DNA of 64,000 nucleotides from an uncultured Hymenobacter sp. (GCA_937871705.1 CALMOO010000657.1:9326-73325); one strand, 5' to 3'. Positions 8,435-17,783 are shown, counted from the first letter of the stretch. A program made the numbers and translations. Notes: a model not told the origin generated them from the letters alone.

Positions 8435-9137
8435 GCCTATACTAAAGTTCCCCGTTTTCACCCCGCTTATGAACGCCTCGCTGCTTGAGGGGCTGGGGCC
8501 GCTGGTAACAAAATTGAGCAGTAGGCCGCGCCCCGCGCCATCGCAGCTGTACTCAGGCTCTTTGGTACGTGGTCCCAGCTTCGGCTGGCTTCACCACCGA
8601 TACCGCTCGTCCTGCCGGCGGCCTTGCCTACTGACACCGAACACGCGCAAATCAGCAGCCTGCTCTGGGTGCTTTATCGTCGGTGGCAGTGTCCCGCATA
8701 GTTAGTCCTGCCGGGAGCTCCTGTGCTCCACACGCCCGCTAATCATAGGCTGGCCATTCTACACGCCCAAGGGGGCTTCAACAGACGGTGGGCCTCCACG
8801 CCGCCATGTCAGCAATCAGGGCCGGCTGCCAATCCGCTCCTTCACTTCGCCGCATACTGCTCAAGGGGTATTCTCTCGCCTCGTAGACATAAGTTGTCAC
8901 TTAAGAACTAACGGTCATTTTTAGACTTATTGAAACATTCTGGTTATCTGTCCGATGATATTATGCGCGGTAACGCCCAGCTTAAAAAACTTAAGACACG
9001 ACAGACTCTGCTCTTATACAACTCTTTGGGAAAGGAAAAAAGCTGTTTTAAATGACGTTGCGACTATTATTCAAACTTCCCGCTTCTAACCAATTTCAGT
9101 AAATCCAATATTCCTTTTTCTTTTTCAACCTGGAAAT
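8435..9137. other. Non-coding stretch upstream of the SusC gene
   Basis: About 700 bases without a gene I can support. Open frames at 8469-8705 and 8723-8911 have no recognisable protein pattern and are probably chance. The only structured element is AACTAACGGTCA at 8906-8917, which nearly repeats the operator-like sequence at 755-766 (GACTAACGGTCA). The last 200 bases before the SusC start are clearly more A+T-rich, as expected for a promoter region. Confidence 0.6.
8906..8917. promoter_or_regulatory. Operator-like repeat 3, upstream of SusC gene
   Basis: AACTAACGGTCA matches the sequence at 755-766 at eleven of twelve positions, and the following ATTTTT also resembles the ATTTTG after repeat 2. 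It lies about 220 bp before the SusC start at 9138. If the three repeats bind the same TetR protein, the SusC/SusD/permease cluster would belong to the regulon of the efflux repressor. The first base of the palindrome is lost (AAC instead of GAC), so binding could be weaker. Confidence 0.3.
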
Positions 9138-12100
9138 ATGAAGCATACTCTACTGTTAATTTTTTGGCTGTTTATTACTGGTAGCCCGTTGGTTTGGGCG
9201 CAGGGCCGCAAAGTGAGCGGCATCGTGGGCACGAGTGAAGGCACCGGAGGGTTCCCGGGAGCAACGGTGCTCGTGAAGGGGACGGCCACCGCCACCGCCA
9301 CGGATGCCGAAGGGGCGTACAGCCTAGACGTGCCGGCCACGGGCACTACGCTGGTTTTTACGGCCGTTGGGATGCAGACCGTGGAGGAAACCATCGGGGC
9401 ACGCACCACGATTGATGTGCAGTTCAAACCCGATGTCAAACAGTTGAACGAAGTCGTCATTACGGCCATCGGCACGAAAACCAAGCGCGACCGGTTTGCC
9501 TCGTCCGTGACGACGTTGGACGGCGCGGCCATTGCGCAAACCGGCGAAACCAGCCTGCTGACGGGACTAAGCGGCAAGTCGTCGGGCGTACTCATCACCC
9601 GCAACGGGGGCGACCCCGGCGCGGGGGCTTACATTCAGATTCGGGGGCAGAACACCATCAACGGCAATATCCAGCCGCTGTTTATTGTCGATGGCATCCC
9701 GGTGAGCAACGCCAGTGACAATCTCGGCACGGGCACTGCCAGCGGCAATGGCATCGTGCAGCAGTCGCGCATCAATGATATTAATCCCGAGGACATTGAG
9801 CGCATGGAGGTGCTGAAGGGCGCGTCGGCGGCGGCGCTCTGGGGCACGCGGGCCGCCAACGGCGTGGTCATCATCACCACCAAAAAGGGCCAAAATTCGC
9901 AGGGCAAGGTCAATATCACCTTTAAATCAATGGTTTCGATTGACCGCGTGAATAAGATGCCGTCCTTGCAGCGCACTTACGGGCAGGGCTCGGGCGGCTT
10001 GTACCAACAGGGTAACCGCAACAGCTTCGGCGACCTAATCGCCGACCGCCTGGGTGGGGCGGACACGTACATCACCAACCCCAGCGCACCCGGCTACCAG
10101 GGCGCGCTCACGTTTGTGGACGGCACCAGCCGCTACGCTATCGCGCCGGGTACGGCGGCTAACCCGCACGGCGGCAAGAACGCCCGCGACACATACGACC
10201 ACACGCAGGACGTGTTTCAAACGGGGCACTACACCGACAACAGCATCAGCCTGAGCGGGGGCAACGACCGGTCGACGTTTCTCGTCAGTTACGCCAACCT
10301 GAACCAGGAGGGCGTCATCAAAGCGTTCAGCGACTACCAGCGCAACGCCGCACGGGTGAACGTGGCCAGCCAGTTTACCGACTGGCTGCGCGCATCGGCC
10401 AACGTGGGCTACACCAAGGTGGCGTCGTCTCGCGTGCAGGAGGGCGACAACGTGGACGGGGTGATGCTGGGCAGCCTGCGCACACCGGCTGATTACGACA
10501 ATTCTGCTTTCACGGGTACCTTCATCAACCCCGCCGGACAGACATTCAACAACGCGCACGTGTCGTATCGGAACCCGTTGGGCCGGGATTTGAGCACTAT
10601 TTACTCAAACCCCGTCTGGAATATCAACAACAACCGCAATACCAGCGACGTGGACCACCTCATTGGCAGTCTGGAGTTGGGCCTGACCCCGGCGGCGTGG
10701 CTGAGCATTACAGGCCGCACGGGCATCGATAATTTTACCGACAACCGCCTGGAGCGCTTCGCCCGCAACTCAGGCAACTTTTTGACCGGCTACCTGTCAA
10801 AAAACTGGATTACGGAGCGGCAGTTCAACACCGACGTGTTTGCCACGGCCACCAAAAGGCTGAGCGAAAATTTCAGCGGGTCGCTGCTGCTGGGCGTGAA
10901 CTACAACAGCCGCCGCCGAGCCACCTTATCCGATGCCATCAGCAACCTGATTGTGCCGACGGCCCCCGACATTCTGACCAATGCGCTGAATTCCAACCTG
11001 TCGGCCAGCAATTATAATTCCCTCATTCGCACCTACGCCTACTACGCGCAGGCCGAAGTACAGGCCTATAACATGCTGTTTCTGACGCTGACCGGGCGGA
11101 GCGAGAGTGCCTCTACGTTCGGGGCCAAAACCAACAGCCAATTTTTCTTTCCCTCGGCCGCCCTGGCCTGGCAGTTCAGCAAAGTGGGCGGCTTAGCCAC
11201 TAGTACGGTCCTGAGCTTTGGCAAACTGCGCCTGACTTGGGGGCAGGTGGGCATTCAGCCCCAGCCCTACCAGAATTTTACCACTTTCGCCCCGGGAGCC
11301 TACAGCGACATGTTCACGCGGGGCCTCAATGCGGCCAGCCCGCTCTACGGCGGGGGCTACGTGCGCGGCACCACGGCCGGCAACGACTACCTGCGCCCGG
11401 AACGCAAAACCGAAGCCGAAGTGGGCGTGGATTTGCGCTTCTTCCACAACCGCGTCAGCTTCTCGGCCACAGCCTACCACAATCGCACCAAGGACGTTAT
11501 CCTGTCGCTGAGCGTGCCGAATGAGACCGGCTACGCCATCCGCAACACCAATGCGGCCGAGCTGGCCAACAAAGGCCTGGAGCTGGATGCCGGGGCCGAC
11601 ATTATTCGGCGCGGGGATTTCCGCTGGAACCTCACCGGCAACTTCTCGCTGAACCGCAACAAGGTGGTGTCGCTGGCCGGGGCCTCGGTGTACATCCTGC
11701 CCGACAGCTACATGCAAAACGCGTCCCTGATTCCGGGGCAGCCGTTCGGCATTTTTTACTCGACCGATTTTCTGAAGGACGAGGCGGGGAAGTACGTTCT
11801 GGACGCCAACGGCTTTCCACAAGGCGGCATCAGCAATGAAATCATTGGCAATCCTAACCCGAAGTGGCGGGGGGGGCTGGGTAGCACCTTTACCTACAAG
11901 GGCTTGTCGCTCTACGTCTTGTTCGACCGGGTAGCCGGCAATGACTTTTTCAACGGCACGCGAGGCTCCCTCTACGCCTTTGGGGTGCACGCCGACCAAG
12001 GCAGCACGGTGGTGGCCCCGGCGGGCGGGCTGAAAGACGTGAACGGCACCCTCATTCCGGCCGGCACGGTTTTCCAGGGCCAAATCAAGGATTTTGGGGC

Positions 12101-12431
12101 CGGGCCGGTGGCCATCAACCAAGCCTGGTGGCAGGGCCGCGGTTCGGCCTCAAACTCGGCCTCCTACAAGCAGTTCGTGGAAGACGGCAGCGCCACGCGT
12201 CTGCGCGAGGCCACGCTCACCTACCGCCTGGGCGGGCCGGGGTTCCAGCAATTCACCCACCTGGCCAGCGTCGATTTCAGCGTGACGGGCCGCAACCTGG
12301 TGCTCTGGACGCCCTACACCGGCACCGATCCGGAAGTGAATGTAACGGGCGCGGGCCTGGCCCGCGGGCAGGACTGGTTCACCAACCCCAACACCCGGTC
12401 CGTGCTGTTTTCAGTGCGCCTTACTTATTAA
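9138..12431 (+). CDS. SusC/RagA-family TonB-linked outer-membrane transporter
   Basis: A TonB-dependent importer of 1097 residues. It has a signal peptide ending near residue 22 (VWAQ), a carboxypeptidase-regulatory-like domain (about 25-100; KVSGIVG to VGMQTVEE), a plug domain starting at LNEVVITAIGT with the SusC-type IQIRGQNTINGNIQPLFIVDGIPV segment, and a 22-strand-type barrel ending in a C-terminal aromatic strand (VLFSVRLTY). Its SusD partner starts 35 bp downstream. Together they form a hinged-lid importer for a nutrient too large for porins. The substrate is not a polysaccharide by any visible evidence, since no glycoside hydrolase lies nearby; an AmpG-like permease follows instead. 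Confidence 0.93.
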   Translation: MKHTLLLIFWLFITGSPLVWAQGRKVSGIVGTSEGTGGFPGATVLVKGTATATATDAEGAYSLDVPATGTTLVFTAVGMQTVEETIGARTTIDVQFKPDVKQLNEVVITAIGTKTKRDRFASSVTTLDGAAIAQTGETSLLTGLSGKSSGVLITRNGGDPGAGAYIQIRGQNTINGNIQPLFIVDGIPVSNASDNLGTGTASGNGIVQQSRINDINPEDIERMEVLKGASAAALWGTRAANGVVIITTKKGQNSQGKVNITFKSMVSIDRVNKMPSLQRTYGQGSGGLYQQGNRNSFGDLIADRLGGADTYITNPSAPGYQGALTFVDGTSRYAIAPGTAANPHGGKNARDTYDHTQDVFQTGHYTDNSISLSGGNDRSTFLVSYANLNQEGVIKAFSDYQRNAARVNVASQFTDWLRASANVGYTKVASSRVQEGDNVDGVMLGSLRTPADYDNSAFTGTFINPAGQTFNNAHVSYRNPLGRDLSTIYSNPVWNINNNRNTSDVDHLIGSLELGLTPAAWLSITGRTGIDNFTDNRLERFARNSGNFLTGYLSKNWITERQFNTDVFATATKRLSENFSGSLLLGVNYNSRRRATLSDAISNLIVPTAPDILTNALNSNLSASNYNSLIRTYAYYAQAEVQAYNMLFLTLTGRSESASTFGAKTNSQFFFPSAALAWQFSKVGGLATSTVLSFGKLRLTWGQVGIQPQPYQNFTTFAPGAYSDMFTRGLNAASPLYGGGYVRGTTAGNDYLRPERKTEAEVGVDLRFFHNRVSFSATAYHNRTKDVILSLSVPNETGYAIRNTNAAELANKGLELDAGADIIRRGDFRWNLTGNFSLNRNKVVSLAGASVYILPDSYMQNASLIPGQPFGIFYSTDFLKDEAGKYVLDANGFPQGGISNEIIGNPNPKWRGGLGSTFTYKGLSLYVLFDRVAGNDFFNGTRGSLYAFGVHADQGSTVVAPAGGLKDVNGTLIPAGTVFQGQIKDFGAGPVAINQAWWQGRGSASNSASYKQFVEDGSATRLREATLTYRLGGPGFQQFTHLASVDFSVTGRNLVLWTPYTGTDPEVNVTGAGLARGQDWFTNPNTRSVLFSVRLTY

Positions 12432-12466
12432 GCCTCATTACCCAAGCGCTATAGCTAAGAAGCATA

Positions 12467-13894
12467 ATGAAGAAATTATTCGCTCCCAAAGTTGCCATCG
12501 CCTTATTGGCGTTCCTGTTGCTAGGCGGCTGTCAGAAGCTGTTTCAGGAGCCCGACATCCAGAACAACCCCAACGTGGTGACGGACGTGGACGTGACCAC
12601 GCTGCTGGCCGGGACGCTGCTGGGCGTCTCGTTTCTGCACGAGGACACCGATGTGCGCATCGCCTCGCTGTGGGCGGGCGAGCTGAACGGGCTCTCGCGT
12701 GCCCACCAGGGCTATTCGCAGTACATTGTCTCGTCGCAAAGCTTCTTCTGGAGTCCGCTGTACCCGGTGGCCAGCCAGACCCGGCTGGTCCAAACAAAGG
12801 CCGACGCGGTGGGCGACAAGTGGACAAAGGGCGTGGGTCAGGTGCTCGAAGCCCTGGTCGTTGCCAAAGCCACGGCCCTCTACGGCGACGTGCCCTACAG
12901 CCAAGCCTTCGACGACGCGCGGTTTCCCACGCCGGTGTTCGACAAGCAGGCCGAAGTGTACGCGGCCCTGCAAACCACCCTCGACAAGGCCATCGTCAAC
13001 CTGTCGGCCCCCACGGGCTTGGCTTTTGGCCCGCAGGACTTCCTCTACCGGGGCGACGTGGCGAAGTGGAAAGCGGCGGCCAACACCCTCAAAGCCCGCC
13101 TTTACCTCCACACCGGCGACTACGCCAGGGCCGTGGCTAGCGCCGCGGCCGGCATTGCCGGCCCGGCCGGCGACGCACTCGTGCCGCACGGCACGGCACA
13201 AGGAGTCGATATTAATCAGAACTACGATTTTTTTCGGGTGAGCCGGGCCGGCGATACGGGGTTCGACGGCGCGTATCTGCCCCGCCTGATGCAGTCCCGA
13301 ATCAACTCGGCCAACACCAAAACCGACGAAACCGCCTTCTACAACCACTACCTCAAGGTGGGCATCACCGCGCCGGGGGCGCTCGACCCTAATACCACCG
13401 ACGGGGCATTCACCGCCGACGCTCCCCACCCCATTCTCACGTATTATGAAAACCAGCTGATTATCGCCGAGGCACAGGCCCGCCTGGGCGCGGCCAGCGC
13501 GGCCCTCGCAGCCCTGAATGCCGTGCGGACCGGGCTGGCTACGGGCTACGTCAACGGCAAAACTATCGCGGCCACGGGCCGGCGGTACGACGCCTACACG
13601 CTAGCGGATTTCGGCCCCACCGGGCTGGCCAATCCTACCCGCCTGGCGACGGTGCAAACCGCCCTGCTGTACGAGATTATCAGCCAGCGCTACATCTGTT
13701 TTTTGATGCAATACGAAGCGTTCAACGATTATCGCCGCTTGGCTCGCGCCGTGCCCGTGGTGCAGTTGCCCATTCCACTCTACGTGGGCACGCAAAAGCC
13801 GCAACGGTTTATCTACCCCCAAAACGAAGTGAACACCAACCCGAACGTGCCCAAGCCTCTGCCGAACCAATTCGTGAACGTGCCCATCTTTTGA
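12467..13894 (+). CDS. SusD/RagB-like nutrient-binding lipoprotein (SusD-like_2 type)
   Basis: A surface lipoprotein of 475 residues, lipobox ending at Cys22 (LLLGGC). It shows the SusD-like_2 layout: an early VTTLLAGTLLGVSF segment, tetratricopeptide-like helices with KATALYGDVPYSQAF, VYAALQTTLDKAI and WKAAANTLKARLYLHTGDY, and near the end the QRYICFLMQYEAFNDYRRL helix. It is the lid and substrate-binding partner of the SusC protein encoded 35 bp upstream. The SusD-like_2 subfamily is often found in importers of peptides or other non-starch substrates, which is known of the family in general and not shown here. Confidence 0.92.
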   Translation: MKKLFAPKVAIALLAFLLLGGCQKLFQEPDIQNNPNVVTDVDVTTLLAGTLLGVSFLHEDTDVRIASLWAGELNGLSRAHQGYSQYIVSSQSFFWSPLYPVASQTRLVQTKADAVGDKWTKGVGQVLEALVVAKATALYGDVPYSQAFDDARFPTPVFDKQAEVYAALQTTLDKAIVNLSAPTGLAFGPQDFLYRGDVAKWKAAANTLKARLYLHTGDYARAVASAAAGIAGPAGDALVPHGTAQGVDINQNYDFFRVSRAGDTGFDGAYLPRLMQSRINSANTKTDETAFYNHYLKVGITAPGALDPNTTDGAFTADAPHPILTYYENQLIIAEAQARLGAASAALAALNAVRTGLATGYVNGKTIAATGRRYDAYTLADFGPTGLANPTRLATVQTALLYEIISQRYICFLMQYEAFNDYRRLARAVPVVQLPIPLYVGTQKPQRFIYPQNEVNTNPNVPKPLPNQFVNVPIF

Positions 13895-13992
13895 GTAGGG
13901 TAGTAGTCTCCTAATTCGTCGGCCCGTTTTGTTGGGCATCGCTAGGCCCCAACGGCCGGCGTTCTATTCTACTTGCACAGTAAGTCAAGCTT

Positions 13993-15345
13993 ATGATGAA
14001 TAAGAGCAGCTCTCATCGGGGTTTCCCGACACTGGCCGAGAGTGGTTTTTGGCGGTATTTCACCTTCACCGCGCTGTATTTTGCCGAAGGGCTGAATATG
14101 GGCATGCTGTTCGTGGGCCTGCCGGCCTGGATGGCCATGCAAGGCAAAACCCCCGGCGAAATCGGGGGCTTTGCCATTGCCTGCGCCTTTCCGTGGACGT
14201 TTAAGTTCGTCGTGGCCCCGCTCATGGACCGCTACACCTACCTGCTAATGGGCCGCAAACGGCCCTGGGTGCTGTTTGGCCAACTTGGATTGGTCGCCAG
14301 CTTGGTGGCGATGGCCTACGTGCCCGACCCGCTGCACCACATGCGGCTGTTTATGGCCGCCGCGTTCGTGGTGTCAGCCTTCGGGGCCATTCAGGATGCC
14401 GCCACCGACGGGCTGGCGGTGGACATTTTGCCCGACGAGGAGCAGGCGCGCGCCAACGGCTTCATGGGCGGGGCCCGCATGATTGGCAGCTCACTGGCCC
14501 TCGCCCTGGGCAGTTGGCTGCTGAGCACCCACAGCTTCACGGCGGCCATCCTGGTGGTGGCCCTGATGATTGGCCTTATGACCCTGGTGCCCCTCCGGTT
14601 CCGGGAGCAGCCGGGTGAAAAAATTACCCCCTGGACGGCGGGCACCCCCTCGCCGGCCGCCCAACGGATGCAGGCCACGAGCTGGGGCACCATCTTAAAA
14701 GCCCTGTTCGAGGTCTTTCGCCTGAAAAACTCCCTACTGATTTCCTTGCTGCTGTTCATCAGCATGGGCGCGTACAACTACTTTGAAACGCTGCTACCGC
14801 TTTTTGCTGTGAAAATAACGGGCTGGACGAATGTTTTTTACGCTCAGACCTTCGCCACGGCCGATTTAATCGGCGGCATCGGCGGGATGCTTATTGGCGG
14901 CTATCTGATTGAAAAATTTGGCAAGAAGCGCATGATTAGCGCCTATTTTCTGCTCATCATGCTGCTGGTTATCGGGCTGAACCTGTTGAAGGCTTCCTGG
15001 CAAAGCACCGCCTTTATTTACGGGTTTATCATCGCGTACCGATGGCTGAATGCGTTTGCGAAAATCGGGGTGTACGCCATCGCCATGCAGTGCAGTTCGA
15101 GGAAAATCTCGGCCAGCAATTTCACATTTTACATGACTATCGGGGCATTTGGCTCCATGATGGGCGCAACGCTGGTAGGGCCAATCAAGGATAATTTCAG
15201 CTGGAAAATAACCTTCTTGCTGTTTGTGGGCCTGATTACGCTGGCCTGGCTCACCATGTATTTTCTGAACATCGAGCAGCAGATTAAACAACTAGCGCAG
15301 TTAGAAACCAAAGAAGTTGCCCCCCCCGTGCTGCTCCCCATATGA
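13993..15345 (+). CDS. AmpG/PAT-type major facilitator permease
   Basis: A 12-helix inner-membrane permease of 450 residues. The N-terminal half has LYFAEGLNMGMLFVGLPAWM, the loop 2-3 motif region (PLMDRYTYLLMGRKRPWVL) and a segment diagnostic of the AmpG/PAT branch (AIQDAATDGLAVDIL then RANGFMGGARMIG). Family members move muropeptides, acetyl-CoA or siderophore-type compounds inward. It follows the SusD gene by 98 bp and its last four bases overlap the start of the DAC-domain gene, so those two are translationally coupled. It would carry the substrate delivered by the SusCD pair across the inner membrane; the identity of that substrate is inference. Confidence 0.87.
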   Translation: MMNKSSSHRGFPTLAESGFWRYFTFTALYFAEGLNMGMLFVGLPAWMAMQGKTPGEIGGFAIACAFPWTFKFVVAPLMDRYTYLLMGRKRPWVLFGQLGLVASLVAMAYVPDPLHHMRLFMAAAFVVSAFGAIQDAATDGLAVDILPDEEQARANGFMGGARMIGSSLALALGSWLLSTHSFTAAILVVALMIGLMTLVPLRFREQPGEKITPWTAGTPSPAAQRMQATSWGTILKALFEVFRLKNSLLISLLLFISMGAYNYFETLLPLFAVKITGWTNVFYAQTFATADLIGGIGGMLIGGYLIEKFGKKRMISAYFLLIMLLVIGLNLLKASWQSTAFIYGFIIAYRWLNAFAKIGVYAIAMQCSSRKISASNFTFYMTIGAFGSMMGATLVGPIKDNFSWKITFLLFVGLITLAWLTMYFLNIEQQIKQLAQLETKEVAPPVLLPI

Positions 15346-16583
15346 AATTTCATTATTACCCCGGCCACCTGGCCACCGAACTGTCGGCCCGCTGGCCCGT
15401 TGCGGCCCGCCCGTTGCCACCACTGGTGGAGTTGGAATATTTTATTTCCGTGGCCTACCAGGCCAGCCTGCTGTTCGAAGAAGGCCAGCCGGTCCGCTGC
15501 CGGCTCGTGCTGAGCGCGCTCGAAGAGTTGCCGCACGCGCCCGGTGCTAATGGACCCTACGTACTGGAGCTGGCCGCACCCCGGCCCTACGAAGAGCAGG
15601 AAATCCGGCGCCTAGCCCCGGCGCTGCGCTCACCCGGCAGCCTGCTGGCCGTTCGCGCCGACGTGGCCGCCGGCCTGCTCATTTGGGGGCTGCTGCGCAA
15701 CCACTCGCCCTGGGGCCATCCCGCCGAGGCCCGGCCTTTTGCGCCTGGTCCGTTGCCGCCGGCGCTGCAACTCGAAATCTGCGGGCCTGGCAACCTAGTG
15801 TTTTACCACGGCCCCGACCGGATGCTGACTCTGCAAAACGGCCACGTGGAAGGCCACGGCTTCGTGGAGTACCCGCTGGCCTGGTCGCGGGGCCGGTTCA
15901 CGGAAAACATTGACGTGTTGGGGCCCCAGCTCGCGGCGGCCGGCATCGCTGCCCCGCTCGACCTGATGCCTCTATTGGGCGAGCTGGCGCACCACGTCAC
16001 CCGGCGCGTGGTGTCGCGGGTGCGCATGAGCGGGCACGGCGGGATGCTGGCCTACGTGCCCACCGCCAGCGTGGCCCATTGCGTGGGCCCGGCCGCCACC
16101 CTGCGGCCCAAGTACCCGGTCCGCCTGCCCACAGAAGCGCACTACTACAACGGCTTGCAGGTGGCCATCATCGCCCGCCTCGGCGAACTGGGCGACCTCA
16201 CCTGGGGCCGCTACCAGCGGTTCGGCGACGCCCGGCTGCTGGAACTGGAAGTAGCCGTGAATCAGTACGCCGACCTGCTGGCTGATTTGATGACCGTGGA
16301 TGGGGCACTGGTGGTGACCAAGCAACTCGCCGTCATTGGGTTTGGCATTGAGGTCTACGCGCCCAAGCTGGTCTTGTCGCACGTGTACCGGGCGCTGGAC
16401 TCGAACGCCACCCGGCTGCAGGCCGAAGCCGCCGACCGGGGCGGCACCCGTCACCGGGCCGCCTACCGCCTCTGCCTAGCCGAGCCCGAAAGCATGGCCA
16501 TCGTCATTTCCCAGGATGGCGGCGTACGGTTCGTGCAGGCGCAGGACGGAAAGGTCGTCTTCTGGGAGCAATTGACTTTATAG
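15342..16583 (+). CDS. DAC (DisA_N-type) diadenylate cyclase domain with N-terminal sensor region (DACNV-like)
   Basis: A 413-residue soluble protein. The C-terminal part (about 305-413) matches the diadenylate cyclase domain: a DGA motif at residues 320-322 (VDGALVV) and GTRHRAA at 368-374 with the RHR triad at 370-372, then a strand AIVISQDGGVRFV. These are the two motifs that bind ATP and metal in DisA-type enzymes, so the domain looks catalytically competent for making cyclic di-AMP. The first 300 residues, with a GHGG motif at 231-234, fit the sensor region found ahead of such domains in the DACNV class described by comparative genomics. The start codon overlaps the stop of the permease gene (ATGA), so both are made together. 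The name DACNV is from memory and the enzyme activity is inference. Confidence 0.75.
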   Translation: MKFHYYPGHLATELSARWPVAARPLPPLVELEYFISVAYQASLLFEEGQPVRCRLVLSALEELPHAPGANGPYVLELAAPRPYEEQEIRRLAPALRSPGSLLAVRADVAAGLLIWGLLRNHSPWGHPAEARPFAPGPLPPALQLEICGPGNLVFYHGPDRMLTLQNGHVEGHGFVEYPLAWSRGRFTENIDVLGPQLAAAGIAAPLDLMPLLGELAHHVTRRVVSRVRMSGHGGMLAYVPTASVAHCVGPAATLRPKYPVRLPTEAHYYNGLQVAIIARLGELGDLTWGRYQRFGDARLLELEVAVNQYADLLADLMTVDGALVVTKQLAVIGFGIEVYAPKLVLSHVYRALDSNATRLQAEAADRGGTRHRAAYRLCLAEPESMAIVISQDGGVRFVQAQDGKVVFWEQLTL

Positions 16584-16811
16584 GAGAGCAGCAAGCCACC
16601 ACGTTGACTATTCTTTGGCCTCGGCTGTTATCGTCTACTATTACCTGAACCAGCCCGGCGAGTACGACTTTGCGGACTCTTTTAAATTTTTGCCAGCTGT
16701 GAAGTCTCAACGTGAAGCGAGTCGGGTCCACACCCTGCAACTCGCTTAAACGCGCGGGGGTAGTGCCAATAGGTTGAGCGTCGCCTACTTAGCTTACCCC
16801 GGCCGGGGCCC

Positions 16812-17783
16812 TTACTCCACCACCAGCACAATCCGGCCGCTGCCGCCGCCGGCCTCGCCGTAGCGGTGAGCCGCGGCGGTTTCAGCCAGCGGAAAGAGGC
16901 GGCCCGGCACCGGCCGCAGCGCGCCCATTTTCAGCCAGGCCGCCACCAACGCCATGTCGGGGCCCTTGGGCCAGGCGATGAAGGTCCGCAACTTCTTGCT
17001 GGTGAAGGCCGCAGTCAGCAGCCTGGCGGCGATGGCCGATGGGTCGGGCACAATCGTGATAAAGCGGCCCTGGTTGCGCAGGCTGGGAGCGCTGGCCCCA
17101 AACGAGCTGTGGCCTGCCGCGTCGAAGATAAGGTCGTACCGGCTGCGTTCCTGGGTGAAGTCGTGCGTGGTGCGGTCGAGCACTCGGTTGACCCCCAGGG
17201 AGCGCACCAGCTCTTGGTGAGTAGGGCTGCACACGCCCGTGACTTCGCCGGCCCCCAGCAGGCGGGCCACCTGCACGGCCAGCGCGCCCACGCCGCCCGC
17301 CGCGCCCGTCACCAGCACCCGGTCGCCGGACAGCAGCCGGCCGTGGTTGCGCAGGCCCTGCAGCGCCGTGAGGGCCCCTAGGGGCACGGCCGCCGCCTCC
17401 ACGAAGCTCAACTGGTCGGGAATGAGCGCCAGGCCATCCGCGGCGACGGCCACGAACTCCGCGTTGGTGCGGCCGGTGCCCGGCCCGATGCCGGGTCCGC
17501 CCGAGGGCAGCCCAAACACCCGCGCCCCGACGCCGAAGCGGGTCATGTTGGCCCCCACCGCCACTACCTCGCCGGCCAGGTCGCAGCCCGGAATCTTGGG
17601 AAAGTGGCGACCTCTCACCAGGTCCAGCAGCCCCGCCCGGGCGCGCACCTTCCAATCGACGGGGTTGACGCTGCTGGCCCGTACCCGCACCAGCACCTGG
17701 TCGGCCGCGGGCACGGGGGTAGGCTGGTCGCCGTAGCGCAGCACGTCGGCGGGGCCGTAGGTATCATAATAAATGGCTTTCAT
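16812..17783 (-). CDS. NAD(P)H-dependent quinone-type oxidoreductase (MDR superfamily, zinc-independent)
   Basis: A medium-chain dehydrogenase/reductase of 323 residues. The N-terminal GroES-like fold (MKAIYYDTYGPADVL, SSVNPVDWKVR, PGCDLAGEVVAVG) is followed by the Rossmann domain with its nucleotide-binding loop VTGAAGGVGALAVQVA and the C-terminal closing strand (GRIVLVV). The structural and catalytic zinc ligands of alcohol dehydrogenases are absent, as in quinone reductases and enoyl reductases. It is convergent with the DAC gene (228 bp apart) and in line with two more oxidoreductase genes upstream. A role in detoxifying quinones or enals is plausible but not specific. Confidence 0.88.
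   Translation of the reverse strand: MKAIYYDTYGPADVLRYGDQPTPVPAADQVLVRVRASSVNPVDWKVRARAGLLDLVRGRHFPKIPGCDLAGEVVAVGANMTRFGVGARVFGLPSGGPGIGPGTGRTNAEFVAVAADGLALIPDQLSFVEAAAVPLGALTALQGLRNHGRLLSGDRVLVTGAAGGVGALAVQVARLLGAGEVTGVCSPTHQELVRSLGVNRVLDRTTHDFTQERSRYDLIFDAAGHSSFGASAPSLRNQGRFITIVPDPSAIAARLLTAAFTSKKLRTFIAWPKGPDMALVAAWLKMGALRPVPGRLFPLAETAAAHRYGEAGGGSGRIVLVVE

Noticed and set aside
8469..8911. Two short open frames in the gap before the first SusC gene
   Set aside because: Composition is not protein-like (many Ser, Arg, Pro) and no motif is visible; treated as non-coding.
11193..12122. A 309-codon open frame on the minus strand within the first SusC gene
   Set aside because: It is a shadow of a long G+C-rich barrel gene without a recognisable product.
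13921..13955. A GC-rich inverted repeat (GTTGGGC and GCCCCAAC) between susD and the permease gene
   Set aside because: The stem has a bulge and no T-run, and the genes on both sides are in the same direction; not strong enough to call a terminator.
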